Assembly (NCBI RefSeq): GCF_040954645.1
Contig: NC_092806.1
Location: 24,949,644 to 25,013,643 of the forward strand
Length of the DNA stretch: 64,000 nucleotides
Origin: Diabrotica undecimpunctata
Taxonomy: Eukaryota; Arthropoda; Insecta; Coleoptera; Chrysomelidae
Reading direction: 5' to 3'
Shown here: piece by piece, positions 44,203 to 55,760 of the stretch
How positions within the stretch are numbered: position 1 is the first letter of the stretch
Layout of the letters: the number at the start of each line of letters is the position of its first letter
The notes under the pieces: generated by a model
The model's input: the letters and a program-made list of their open reading frames with translations, nothing else
The model's database searches: none
Told to the model about the DNA's origin: nothing
Made by a program: the position numbers and the translations under genes

Positions 44203-45055
44203 TTGGTACGATGAAGAATGCGAGCAAGCTAGTAAAGACAAGAACAAAGCAAGACACAGGTGGGTGGCCACAGGGAAACAAGAAGATCTCCTACACTATA
44301 AAGAGAAGAAGAAAGAGTCAGACAAATGCTGCAAAACAAAAAAGAAGAAATGGATCGAAGAATTACTGCAGGAACTCGAAGCCAATAGTAATGACAATGC
44401 AAGACTATACAAATACATAAAATCACAGAGAAAAAAAGAGATACCGGCAAATATTGGAAACATGGAATGGGAAACACACTATAGAGAACTGTTTAAAAAA
44501 GAAAGACGATGCTGAAAACGCAGAACATGAAGAACAAACAGAAAATAGGAATGGAGAACAATCAGAGCCTCCCTCATACAGCGAAGTATTGGCGACCATA
44601 AACAGATTAAAGACAAGGAAAGCAGCAGGACCAGACGACATTATAAATGAGTTCTTCAAGAAAGGGGGAGAGGAACTGCCCACAGAATCCACAACCTAAT
44701 AGAACGAATATGGGAAGAAGAACGCATGCCGAACGACTGAAATTGTGGTCTGATAACACCAATCTCTAAAAAAGGCGACAAGACGAAATGCACTAACTAC
44801 AGGGGAATCACGTTATTAAATACAATGTACAAAATATTAACTAATTAGATCAGACAAAGAATAGAAAAAGAAACTAGAACAAAAATAGGTGAATACCAAC
44901 ATGGATTCAGAGAAGGTAAGTCAACAATAGATGCAATACACAATGTAACGCAATTCGTCAGAAAAAGTTACGAGCACGGAATAGATCTACATATACTGTA
45001 TATTGACTACAAGCAAGCGTTTGACAGTGTAATAAGGGAGGAGCTAATTAAGGAT
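44203..45055 (+). pseudogene. N-terminal RT portion of the 2.0-kb LINE, with shifts
   Basis: Frames here read HYKEKKKESDKCCKTKKKKW and ELEANSNDNARLYKYIKSQR. After a shift near 44510 come EPPSYSEVLATINRLKTRKA and GPDDIINEFFKKGGEEL. A second shift near 44685 leads to [20 protein letters not shown], one in-frame stop near 44846, then KIGEYQHGFREGKSTIDAIH and DLHILYIDYKQAFDSVIREE (motif A Asp). It joins the open frame 45056-46084 without another stop. Two shifts and two stops inactivate the full protein. Confidence 0.82.
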
Positions 45056-46084
45056 ATGAATCAATTACGCATCCAAGAAAAACTAATAAGTCTCACGAAA
45101 ATGACGATGAAGGAATCCAAGGCACGAATCTTAACAAGGGAAGGCCCGTCAGATGAAGTACAAATGGAGGTAGGTGTCAGACAGGGAGACTCCCTGTCAA
45201 CAACATTATTTAACATTGCCATAGAGGGGGCAGTAAGAGCAGCCAAAATTATGGGAACGATTATTAAATCTTCAGCCCAACTGATAGCGTATGCAAACGA
45301 TATTACACTGGTTACTAGAGATTTAAAAACCATGCAGAACATAATATTAATACTAGATAAAGAAGCAAAAAAGAGAGGGCTAGTAATAAACCAAACCAAA
45401 ATGAAATACCTCAAGTGTTCAAGAGAGAATACGAACATAGAGAAAGAAATTAAGCTTGGTGCATATACATTTGAAAGAGTACACCGTTTCAAATATCTGG
45501 GAGTGATGGTGAATGACAGAAATGATAGAACGGATGAAATAAATGAACGCATCCTACTGGGTACTAAAACCTACTGGAACTACCAAAAATTCCTGAAAGA
45601 AAAGCAAATTAGTAAGAAAACCAAATTAAAAAGTTACAAGACTGCAATCATACCAGTGATCACCTATGGTGCAGAGACGATGTGCCTAACACAAAAAGAT
45701 GAAATGAGGTTGGAAATCTTAGAGAGAAAGGTAATTCGACGAACAATGGGACCGGTGAGGATAAGTGTAGGCGAATTTAGAAGATTAACCAATGAAGAAA
45801 TTAAAGAAGTCATCGAGGGTCAAGACATAATCAAGTTCGTGAAGACGCAAAGGCTCAGGTGGCTGGGACACATAGAAAGAGCTAACCCAGACTCTACGCT
45901 AAAGCGAATAACTGGATGGAGACCAACAACAAAGAGACCAAAGGGGAGACCCAAAACAAGATGGAGAGATCAAGTCTTAGGAGACATAAAGAAGCTGAGA
46001 ATCTACAATTGGAAGGAGCGCTGTAAGGACCGGAAAGAACGGAGGAAAATTGTAGACAGGGCCAAGTCACACACGCTGCTATAA
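45056..46084 (+). pseudogene. Reverse transcriptase C-terminal two thirds, catalytic YADD changed to YAND
   Basis: A 342-codon frame. It contains MEVGVRQGDSLSTTLFNIAI (motif B), LIAYANDITLVTRD (motif C), FKYLGVMVNDRN, YGAETMCLTQKDE, FVKTQRLRWLGHIERANPDS, KGRPKTRWRDQVLGDIK, and ends RAKSHTLL. In motif C the second residue of the catalytic Asp pair is still D, but the first is N. Substitution of the first Asp is expected to abolish polymerase activity in reverse transcriptases. The open frame starts within RT, so its first ATG is not the natural start. Confidence 0.85.
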
Positions 46085-46203
46085 TAATAAAAAAAAAATA
46101 ACAGCGGACTGATTCTCCGCAATAAATGAATCAGAGAGCCCAAAAGGGCGGCAAACACTCCGCCAGAAGTGAATAAGCCATGATGATGATAAAGAAGTCT
46201 CTA

Positions 46204-46589
46204 AACGTCATCTTTAAAATACTCCTTCAAACTACACAAAATCTTTAAAAAATGCCGCCAATATCGCAAATTTAAATTTAAGAAAGGTGTAGGAACTAGA
46301 AAACTTTGGTCTTCCTTCAAATTCTAGTAGGTACATTAGTGGTGGAACAAATAAAGGACATGTTTGTATATTTTTTCAGTTTTGAAACAACTTTTGGTTG
46401 AGTTCCGTTTAAAACGTTAATAAAAATATTAAACTTCTTTAGCTTAGTTAAAAATAATAATATGTAGTAAATTCATATTGGAAATAAAATGTCAATACCA
46501 GAATATAAGCTTCTTTGTCCGAAGATGCTGCAATACCAAAAGAGTGCAACAAAGTAGCGTAATTTCTCCAATTTGTTTTAACGTCTAAA
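46204..46589. other. Non-coding interval
   Basis: No gene recognised between two LINE copies. Confidence 0.45.
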
Positions 46590-46840
46590 ATGATATTCCC
46601 GTCAGCCTTAAAAAAAATGCGAGAAGTAGTACAATTAAATAGAATGAACGTGAATAATAACTATTTGATACGCTGATGATAGAATCCTTATTGCCGATTG
46701 AGAAGTAGGCCTCCAAAAGCTAACTGAAAACTTAAATAACTGCTATGGGAAATATGGCATGAGAATAAACATTAAGAAAATCAAATTCGTCGATCAACTA
46801 TCAGCAGTTTCCAGAACGTGTGTAAATATCAGTATACATA
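46590..46840 (+). pseudogene. Short LINE reverse transcriptase remnant
   Basis: A broken plus-strand frame reads YADDRILIAD, one stop, EVGLQKLTENLNNCYGKYGM and RINIKKIKF. This is motif C and the following region of a LINE RT. Only about 250 bp remain. Confidence 0.68.
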
Positions 46841-47117
46841 ACAGATAAAAATATTATTAGGACCTTGCCATATTCTCAAAAAGATTATAAATACATTTTT
46901 TATCGTTCTTGCTCTTATATATCGGCAAAAAATCGACTCCAAACTTATGAATAAGTCAGGGTCATTCAAAATGTGGAAATTTCGCAGAATGTTAAAAATT
47001 TTAAGGACAGAACATCTGAGCAATACGAAAGTTTTTCAGAGGACTATTCCCTATTTGGAAATGAAATTATAGTTTTTATGGCAGAAGATTACAACGGTAG
47101 ATAGGATAGGTTAGGTT

Positions 47118-47957
47118 AGGTTCAATATCCTTTTAAATGGAGAACGCCCAAACAACATCCGCTATGCAGATGACACCGTTATTTTTGCAGACAGTTTAAA
47201 CAGTTTACAGCAACTAATAAACAAAAGTAAGTGAAAGATTTGGACTTCTAGTAAACATATCAAAAATTAAATTTATGGTCATCAGCAAAAATAAAATTAG
47301 GGACGTCCAACTGCTTATCAAGAATACACCAGTGGACCGAGTAAAACAGTTTACCTATCTTGGAACAATAGTAAACGAACAATGGGATCACTCACAAAAA
47401 ATAAAATGTAGAATAGAGAAGGCTAGGAGTGCATTCAACAACATAGCCAAACTCTTTAAAAGCCACAACGGTGGCTTAGCTTAATCTGGAGATAAAAGTA
47501 AGGCTCCTACGATGTTATATCTTCTCGATATTATACTACGGAGTTGAATCCTGGACACTCACTGAAGCGATGGAGAAAAACTTGAAGCTTTCGAGATGTG
47601 GCTATACAGAAGAATCCTAAGGATATCATGGACTGACAAGATAACCAACGAGACTGTACTACGAAGAATGGGGAAAGAAAGAGAAGTGATGTATACGACT
47701 AAAAGGAGAAAGTTAGAATATCACGGACACATAATGAGAAACGACACTAAATACAGATTACTGAAAATAATCCTTCAAGGCAAAGTATTTGGAAAGCGAG
47801 GCATTAAGAATATCATGGTTAAAAAACCTGAGGAAATGGTTCTCCACAACAACAACTAATTTATTTAAAGCATCAGTTAATAAAATAATTATAGTCAGAA
47901 TGATCGCCAATATTTGAAACGAATAGGTACCAAAAGAAGAAGAAGAAGGTTCAATAT
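47118..47957 (+). mobile_element. 5'-truncated RTE-like LINE with 11-bp target duplication
   Basis: The insert 47129-47946 lies between AGGTTCAATAT at 47118-47128 and 47947-47957. It encodes LLNGERPNNIRYADDTVIFA, FMVISKNKIRDVQLLIKNTP, QWDHSQKIKCRIEKARSAFN, a shift at about 47465 caused by about 10 extra bases (GGTGGCTTAG), then MWLYRRILRISWTDKITNET. The tail is AGAAGAAGA. It is a sister of the copy at 5841-6914 (shared LLNGER-NNIRYADD and TPVDRVKQ). Confidence 0.92.
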
Positions 47958-47959
47958 GA

Positions 47960-48850
47960 GTGGGAGCTTAAACACCCTTTCACTCAACGTAAAAACTCTA
48001 TTGTAGCTAGGTTATGTTGCCTCTTAAGTGCAGTCTTTCTAACAAAGTCTATTACGGCCTTGAGTGTCAGCTAATAGATAAGCTCAAATATATTCAGTCT
48101 AATCGTATCCAATTTTGGGCAGTTGCACAGAATGTGTTCCATCGGTTCGTAATCATTCTGAAATAATCGGCAATTCGCACTTTCTGTCAAACCGATTTTG
48201 TTCACGTGTCCCTTATGGCGACAGTGTCCTGTTCGGAGACCTACGATCATTCGCAAATCATTCATTTCATTCTTTTTCGTATCTAGTAGATCTTTGGATC
48301 GCGTCTTCGAAGGTTCTTGTATAAAAGCTTTCGAATGTGCAAGTGTTTGTTTGTTCATACCAGTGCTTACATTTTATCCATTTAGCCCAGTCCGATATTT
48401 TTCTTTTAGCTGTGCTTCTTGGTATGCAAACAAAAGTTTCTAGACCTATGAATATTTTGCCTGTCGCCTGGCAAGTAGGTCCGCTTTTTCCTATTTGTTC
48501 AATAAGAGTATGTCCAGGCAGCCAGAGTAAACTTACTTTGTCACTTTTTTGATTTGAGTCGGATCCTAAACGCAGTTCCAAACTAACTTGGAGTCAATCC
48601 GATTCGATCCTAGTGCCATTAATGCCGCCTGGCTATCAGATTAAATTTTTATAGATTTGTCTCTAAAGTTTCTAGCACAAATTTCCGCTTGGAGGATAAT
48701 AGAGTGATTACCTACGCTTTTACTAAGGCTTAGCCTTGGTTTACCTCCATATATTCCAGCTCCAACTCCTTCATTAGTTTGTATACCAGTATTGATCTGC
48801 CTTTATTGCCTTGAGATTCGTTTTATTAGACTTCCATTCCCCTCTTCCTG
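47960..48850 (-). pseudogene. LINE RNase H domain and C-terminal zinc region
   Basis: Minus strand. SDSQAALMALGS carries the RNase H Asp near 48610-48650. VSLLWLPGHTLIEQIGKSGP is the RNase H motif with the catalytic His region (a shift replaces the expected GNEKAD). Next is FIGLETFVCIPRSTAKRKIS, and after a shift at about 48290 IVGLRTGHCRHKGHVNKIGL with CRLFQNDYEPMEHILCNC. This end is typical of I/R1-group LINEs. RT lies upstream and is missing. Confidence 0.78.
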
Positions 48851-49079
48851 GAAAGAGGAAGGTCAACGGCTTTAACGAAATTATCTCCTAATCAGGCGTA
48901 AGTAGAGTACATATAAGAAAACAATTTTGTTTATAGATTTATTTCAGAAAAGTAGTAGTTAGAAATACAATGTGACAGGTATTTTCTCAAGTCCGACAAA
49001 AGTGAATTTTACGTGGGAATTTCCAGGGTATTTCCAATAAATAAGAAAATTTAATTTAAATAAAATAAACAGACTACAT
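48851..49079. other. Short non-coding interval
   Basis: Nothing recognised. Confidence 0.4.
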
Positions 49080-49462
49080 TGACATTTAGTTTACTGGGAT
49101 GTATGGAAAGATCCCCTTCACGGGAAAATACAAATCGACCTAACGAGAGCGTGTAGTGTATCCAAAAAAGATCATATCAGGAATGAAGATATTAGAAGGA
49201 GGACAAATACTGTATATTCCAGTGTAGACAGAATTGAAACGAGACAACTAGTGTGGTATGGTCACGTGAAGCGAATGAATTAAGATAGATAGCCAAAGAG
49301 AGCTATACATTACATACGACAACAAAGAAGAAGAAGGGGAAGGATTTCAGTTGCCTGGGAAGAAAATGTGCGGCACATAATGAGAGATAGAGCCATCAAA
49401 GAAGACGAATGGATGGACAGAAAACAATGGCGGTCGAAATGCGAGAAGCGGCAGAGGCTGTA
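49080..49462 (+). pseudogene. LINE C-terminal fragment
   Basis: A broken plus-strand frame reads IRRRTNTVYSSVDRIETRQL, VWYGHVKRMN, then RRRRGRISVAWEENVRHIMR and EWMDRKQWRSKCEKRQRL with a stop at 49462. This is the post-RT domain of an RTE-like LINE, recognised by the GHVxRM and GRxxxxWEE patterns. It is 5'-truncated, with at least one stop. Confidence 0.72.
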
Positions 49463-49469
49463 GGAACCT

Positions 49470-50725
49470 CGCATATATATACATATACATAGTCACATAG
49501 ACTAAATTGGGTAGGATATATACAAAAAGTGGATCCAAAATTAATCCTGTAGAGAAAACAAATGAAAAAAGGTCAAAAATTAAAATTACGATAAACATGA
49601 GGCACTGGAGTAATAATGTTAAAAAATACTTAAAGGTAAAATATTGTAAGAACGCTGTAGAATAAAAATAAAATGGAACGAATTAATAAACAAATAGAGG
49701 GAAATAAAACTTGAAAGGAATACTCTAAATTTTTAAATTTATATGTACTTTATTTCATTTTTAGAATTAATTACTTTGCATTATATGAAATATGATCCTA
49801 ACTTTTAAATTGTGGACTTTTTGAGGTAAGTAAATAAATATTCTGTATACTTAGTAACCACATATTTTATTTAGTAGTGTTTTTATAATTTTGGCACCCA
49901 ATTTTTCTGGTTTTAGTTTTTCACCTCGCAATATTTTATCAAAGATTCGTCCTCGCTTTATCCCATCTCTGCATCACACTGGGCAAAAAAAAGAAAATTC
50001 CTGGTAGGTTGTCACGTCTAGTGATAAAGTAGATTAAAATTAGAAAAATGACCTACAAAAAGCGCGAAGCAAAGCACGAACGAGCTGGCGGTCGCACAAA
50101 TTTTAGAAGACAACATTCCTCCGGTCCCCTAGAATAAATACTACCTAAGCCAAGAACAAACATCAGAAATAAAAAGTGGAGATATGTGTTATTGTGTCAG
50201 GCACTCGGTGGCCAGAAAGAAGTGCACCACAAACAAATAGCGTTTAGTGAATGCTGTAGCTTGGGGTTTTTGTAAATATTGACTCATTGGCGTGCGATCT
50301 ACACCTTGATAACGATTATCGTCACGTATACGTACTCAAAAATTGCAATAAATCATTACACAATGAATAATCATTACATAATTGAGTATCACACTTTTTT
50401 GTAGACTTATTAGTAGAACATTGGTTCAAAATTTAGCTCGAAAACGACCAAAAAAAATGAAGAATAAATTAGAATGGCGATATTACTACAGTTTAGAGCG
50501 TAATAAGCAATGTAATAAATTACAATTCAAAGGACCACCTTTTAACATGGAAATAAAAAACAACAAGCATTATCAAATATGTAATTTAATGATTAACTGT
50601 TACTGTAACTAAATTAAGATCTGGTCAAAGTTTTTTGATCTGGTCAAAGTTCTTAGATTTAAACCGCCGATTCACACAAAGTCCGCGAAGTAGAAAACAC
50701 TATAGTACTGTTAAAGTTTTAGGGT
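49470..50725. other. Non-coding interval
   Basis: No assignable gene. The parts 49500-49690 and 50030-50280 are less AT-rich and may be old repeat fragments. Confidence 0.4.
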
Positions 50726-50729
50726 TACT

Positions 50730-51178
50730 AACTAGGACTCGTTATTGACGCAATAAAAGCAGGAGTAGAAATTCTATTAAAATCAGTAAGCGAACTATTT
50801 AATAAATGCTTATATGCGGGTACGATTCCAAAAGACTGGAACAATGCAGTGATAGTCTTGTTACACAAAAAAGGCGATATTACTAAATTAGAAAATTATA
50901 GGCCCATCCGCCTCTTGACACATATGTACAAACTCTTTATGAAAATCTTAACAAAGAGACTAACAAATAAAAATTGATTTTTATCAGCCCAAGGAACAGG
51001 CAGGCTTCAGGGCAGGATATGGCACAAATGACCATTTGCATACCATAAAGATCTTAATAGAAAAGTACATCGAGTACAACATACCACTGGTTCTTGCATT
51101 TGTCGATTACGAGAAGGCTTTTGATTCTGTAGAGTTTGAAACAGTACTGGAAGCCCTAAATCAAATCCGAATAGAACA
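50730..51178 (+). pseudogene. LINE reverse transcriptase N-terminal half
   Basis: Plus strand: FNKCLYAGTIPKDWNNAVIV, LLHKKGDITKLENYRPIRLL, a stop and shift near 50975, then EQAGFRAGYGTNDHLHTIKI and FVDYEKAFDSVEFETVLEAL (motif A Asp). It stops being homologous at about 51178 where the next, oppositely oriented LINE begins. The same family (HL-T, FVDYEKAFD) is at the right edge of the window. Confidence 0.82.
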
Positions 51179-51181
51179 GGT

Positions 51182-52300
51182 TCTTTCTATTTTGGAGCAA
51201 TATACATTTGGGACCTCTCATTACATGTCTAAAATACTCCAGCTTTCTCTGCTTGATGCTTTTTATAATCTCAGTAGTCTTGCTGAGACCTTTTAGTACT
51301 GTGGAGTTTCGAATCTTCCCCACCCATTAAAATTCTTCTATAGCACCACATTTCGAAAGCCTCCGGGCGATTAAGATCGATTTTATTCATAGTCCAGGAC
51401 TCGACACTATAAAGTAAGACCGAAAACACGTAGCAGCAGAGTAGGCGGATCCTCAATGCCAATTTTAGGTCTCTGTTACATAATACCTTGGACATCCTTG
51501 TGAAAGCCGCTCTAGCTTGCTCTATCCTAGATCTAATTTCGCCGTGACTTTCTGCGTTACAATTTAATTGCTGTCCAAGGTAAACGATTTTTTCAACTTG
51601 CTCAAGTTTGGTATTATTTACATATATAGACGGTTTTATACGCTGTTGTTTACTTGGTTTTCCGTATGTTCAGATCCAGACCTGCCTCCCTACAACTCTC
51701 AACGACACTATCAAGTAGTGTTTGCAAATCTTCTTGACTAGAAGCTAGGAGTGCTGTATCGTCCGCATATCGTAAATTATTGATGACTTCACCGTTCACC
51801 AGTGTTCCTTCTTGTATTTCAGAAAGTGCTTTTCTGAAAATTTTTTCAGAGTAAACGTTAAAAAGCAGGGGTCACAAGAGGTATCCCTGCCGTACTCCTC
51901 TTTTAATATCAAGAGCCTGTGATTCCACACCATCTACTAAAACTGATGTTGTTTGATTTTAATATAAATTTGCAATTATTCGAACATCTCTGCCGTCCAA
52001 GCCAATGTCTTTTAGAGCTTTGATCAATATAGAGTGCTTAATACGATCAAATGCCTTTTGGAAGTCAATAAAACTACAGTATATGTCTACAGATATATCT
52101 CGACATCTTTGAGCAAGTTCGTTCATTCCAAACAGTGCCTCTCTCGTTCCAAACCCGTTACGGAAACCAAACTGTGTGTCATCCAGGTATTCCTCTCATT
52201 TACTGTAGATACGACCATGTATTACCTTCAGAAAAATTTTCAGTAAGTAGTTTAACAAACTGATGGTTCTGTAATCAGCACAGGTAAAGAAATTAGTAAA
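51182..52300 (-). pseudogene. RTE-like LINE reverse transcriptase, no preserved 3' end
   Basis: Minus strand from the right: CADYRTISLLNYLLKIFLKV, DDTQFGFRNGFGTREALFGM, CSFIDFQKAFDRIKHSILIK (motif A), SQALDIKRGVRQG (motif B), INNLRYADDTALLASSQED (motif C), a broken stretch, then CCYVFSVLLYSVESWTMNKI and RPEAFEMWCYRRIL. The following C-terminal sequence shifts frame and stops at about 51182 against the plus-strand LINE without the usual tail. Numerous stops make it dead. Confidence 0.82.
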
Positions 52301-52410
52301 CCTTTTGTTATAAAAACTGGTCTGTATCATTACCAATAGTTTAACAACCATTTTTAATAGTGTATTATTATTGAAACTATGAAAATTATATGTATGATAA
52401 TATAAATAAA

Positions 52411-52432
52411 ATGGTCTACAATTGTAGACCAT
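52411..52432. repeat. Perfect 22-bp palindrome
   Basis: Two 11-base arms (ATGGTCTACAA and TTGTAGACCAT) meet with no spacer. Such palindromes are found at centres of small MITEs or as binding sites. No larger structure was confirmed around it. Confidence 0.8.
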
Positions 52433-53233
52433 GTGACCAAACCGATCTCAGTTTACCACGTGCCTAATGGAGGGTTAAATCAAATTGTCATTTTATTCCA
52501 TATTTCTGAAAACTGCCGTGGCAGTTAACGTGTTAAATTTATTAATAGATATTTTTAAGCAGGAACAAGGTATGGACATAATATTAACGCAATTCTATTG
52601 TGGTGTTTATAATTATGATTATGTTTATTTCACTGATTTGCAGAAGTTTGGCTGCTAGATTAATGTAAATAAAAGAATTGTGTGGTATTGAGAGTTTCTA
52701 CTCTTTCATTTGCCACCCATCCGCGTCCATATGCTCTACCCAAAATTACCTTTTACCCTTATTTGCTCCGCCAAAGATCGAGCATCAAAAACTATTTGGT
52801 GTGCGGTATGTTCCAGCGAACACCTGACCCATTATTATTCTGGGCGCCTCGTATTATCCATCTTTTCTCGTTACCTTTTTGCGTGCGTGCTTGATGCAAA
52901 TTACCAAACAGATCACTTCTCATTTTCGCTAATGATCGAGTCAGTTCTCTTCGTCGGCATGTGACATTCCAGTGAGGATTCTTAATCGGTGGTGAACACG
53001 TGTTAATTTTTTATTTGAATGCGACCGAAGTTTTTGAATGGATCGTGTTTCCCGATGAATTAAAACAGACGATATTAACTGTAGTAATTTATGTATCGTT
53101 GTTTTTATGGACATATCGGATTTTATTTAAGTTGTACATTTTTCAAGCTTCAAAAAGTCTTTTGTTTCATAGCACAATATTTTTTATTACTAGCTCCTGT
53201 TAATAGGTCTTTATAATGTTTTCTATTAGTTTC
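52433..53233. other. Non-coding interval
   Basis: No gene recognised. The part 52700-52990 is less AT-rich. It is the left flank of the pogo-like element. Confidence 0.4.
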
Positions 53234-53847
53234 TAGGGGAAGGTGGGGGAATATGGACCGCAAGGTAATATCGATCACTCTCAAATTTCATTTAATTGAC
53301 GTCGCAGAGCAAAACGAATGCGCACATGTTAAACGCATCAACAACAGGTGGTGCACTGGCCACTAAGTCGTTTTTCATACGCCATAGGCACTTAATGTCT
53401 AGTAAATTTGTGTTTTGTGAAAGATTTTTATAAGATTCTACAATCGTATTTTAAGGTAAGGGCTCCTATATTAGCTGAAGACAGCATTTTATTCACTATG
53501 CATGAAAACATATCTCTAGGATACAGATATAACAAAATCATATAATTTTAGGTTAAGTGTTTTCTTAAAAAGTTCATGTCAACAATGAGCACACTTTCGG
53601 ATAAAATCGACCATAGTGGTTGATTTTACCCCATCGTGATCGATATTACCCTAATTGTGATAGGTCTCAGTTGATGTTTTTATTTCAGATTTTCAGATGT
53701 TATTCATTATTCAGATGTTCACACGAACATATCACAAAAAAACAACACTGTCCTTATGGGGCGCAGAGGCGATGGAAAGAGCCCTCAGCGATATAGCTGA
53801 TAAAATACTTTCGATAAGAGGAGTATCCAAGTTATACAACATCCCTT

Positions 53848-54263
53848 ATGGAACGTTGACCATGACAAGGAGAACAGTTAGTTCAAAAGATCCGTGTGTG
53901 TCAAAGGGCGATGGAGCGTGCTATGTTGGGCGTTTCACTACGAGACAAGATCCCAAATCGCCACCTACGACAAAGAACAGGAGTGGCTGATGCAGTAGAG
54001 AGAGTAGCAACACTGAAATGGAACTGGGCAGGTCACGTGGCTCGAATGACAGATAATAGATGGACAAAGCGGATACTGGAATGGAGAACAAGAGATGATG
54101 CCTACCGAAGCAGGGGTCGTCCACCAACACTTTGGACTGACGATCTAAAACGTTGTCATAGGAATTGGATGCAAGAGGCACCAGATCGAAATAGATGGAA
54201 AATTATGAGGGAGATCTATGTCCAGCAGTGGATAAGCGAAGATTGAATGATGATGGAACGTTG
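53848..54263 (+). mobile_element. 5'-truncated LINE inside the pogo-like gene, 11-bp target duplication
   Basis: The insert 53859-54252 lies between ATGGAACGTTG at 53848-53858 and 54253-54263. These two copies fuse PYGTL to the following RLRGRF in the pogo frame once the LINE is removed. The LINE encodes CQRAMERAMLGVSLRDKIPN, LKWNWAGHVARMTDNRWTKR, SRGRPPTLWTDDLKR and ends QQWISED, then a stop at 54246. It belongs to the family with MERAMLG starts, like the one at 62090-64000. Confidence 0.93.
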
Positions 54264-54659
54264 CAAAACCGATTAAGAGGTCGTTTCGAGTTCAAAAGAA
54301 TTATACTGTCGAAAAGCTGTCTTTACCAAGGTAGAGGAATTCGAATTTGTATCTAGAATGTTAGAACTGTCAAAGGCGTCCCGTACCATACGTCAAATGG
54401 TTTTTGAATATGCAAAGCAAAACAAAATTAAACATCAATTTAAAATGGCAACGAAAATGTATGGAAAAGACTGGTTTTATTTATTTATGCACCGTCATCC
54501 AGAACTCAGTCTGCGTAAACCAGAAGCAACAAGTTTGAGTAGAATTACTGCTTTTAATCGTGAAGAACTAAAGATGTTTTACAAAAACTTGGCAACTATA
54601 TGTGATCGTTACAAATTTGAATGTCATTAAATTTATAATGTTGATGAGACAGGTATCAG

Positions 54660-55760
54660 TAATGTTTATTCTTCTTAACGTGCCCTATCAAGTCCCCTTG
54701 ACGTTGGCGATTAACATGGCGAAACTGTCTCTGTCTTGAGCTGTTCTAAAGAGTTGCTCAGCTTTCCTCATTCCTGTCCACTCCCTGATATTCTTTAACC
54801 AAGAGGCCTGCTTTCTACCAATTCCTCTGCGTCCTTCGATTTTACCCATCATAATAAGTTGAAGAATATTATATCGGTCTGCCCTTACTACGTGTCCAAA
54901 ATAGGCCATCTTTCTACATTTGATGTTATCAAGCAGCTCGCGAGTAGCATTTGCTCTCTCAAGGACTGCCACATTTGTCAGCATAGCCGTCCATGGAATT
55001 TTTAGTATACGTCTGTACAGCCACATTTCAAAGGCCTCCAGACGATTAATGGTGGATATTTTTATTGTCCATGCTTCGAATCCGTATAAGAGGACTGACC
55101 AAATGTAGCATTTAACCATGTGAATTCGAAGTTGAAGTTGCAAGTTATCATTACAGAAGAATGACTTCATTTTTAAAAATGTCGTGCGGGCTATCTCGAT
55201 TCTGCGTTTTATCTCTTGATCTGGATCTAGTTGTTTAGTAATATGGCAACCAAGATAATTAAAACTGGGCACTCTTTGAATTATATGACCATCAACATAT
55301 AATCGTGCATCTTGACGTGCTAAACGGCTAAACACCATGTGTTTTGTTTTTGAACAGTTTATGTTAAGACCAAACTCTCTTCCCACTGTATCAATAGCAT
55401 TTAAAAGGCACTGTAATCCATTCATTTCATCACTTAAAATAACTGTATCGTCTGCATATCTGATTGTATTTATCAGAATTCTATTAACTTTCACGCCCCA
55501 TTCTAAATTATGCAGCGCTTCTTTAAATATTCTATCTGAATATAAATTAAATAACAGTGGGGATAGTATACAACCCTGTCTGACACCTCTTTGTATTTTA
55601 CATGTTTCTGTTGATTTTCCGTTTATGCGAGCTGTCGCTGTTTGACGCCAGTATAACTTTTCTATGAATCGTGTGTCTTGACTATCAACTCCTTTATCTT
55701 TTAATATTGTAATTAATTTGTGATTCTGTACTCGATCAAAGGCCTGTAATTAATGTTCAT
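54660..55760 (-). mobile_element. 5'-truncated RTE-like LINE inside the pogo-like gene, near-perfect 10-bp target duplication
   Basis: The insert 54670-55750 sits between TAATGTTTAT (54660-54669) and TAATGTTCAT (55751-55760). Removing it restores the pogo frame from IYNVDETGISNV to the following HI and KIVAARGQ segments. A 268-codon minus frame (54688-55494) has ILINTIRYADDTVILSDEMN, FGLNINCSKTKHMVFSRLAR, SFNYLGCHITKQLDPDQEIK, FEMWLYRRILKIPWTAMLTN and KCRKMAYFGHVVRADRYNIL, and ends MLIANVKGT. RT motif B lies just upstream in a broken frame (IQRGVRQGCILS near 55560-55600). Confidence 0.9.

Larger units (their letters stand above)
44173..46203 (+). mobile_element. 2.0-kb RTE-like LINE with perfect 12-bp target duplication
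   Basis: The insert 44185-46191 is flanked by AAGAAGTCTCTA at 44173-44184 and 46192-46203. It includes the linker after the endonuclease (RKDWYDEECEQASKDKNKAR), most of RT, the C-terminal domain, and a short 3' part ending in an ATGATGATGAT tail. The endonuclease is absent because the copy is 5'-truncated. Confidence 0.93.

Noticed and set aside
45061..45552. Minus-strand 163-codon frame
   Set aside because: Antisense shadow of the LINE reverse transcriptase at 45056-46084.
47104..47122. TAGGTTAGGTT phrases resembling the insect telomere repeat TTAGG
   Set aside because: Only two to three units, lying directly at a LINE target site. Too short to call a telomere tract.
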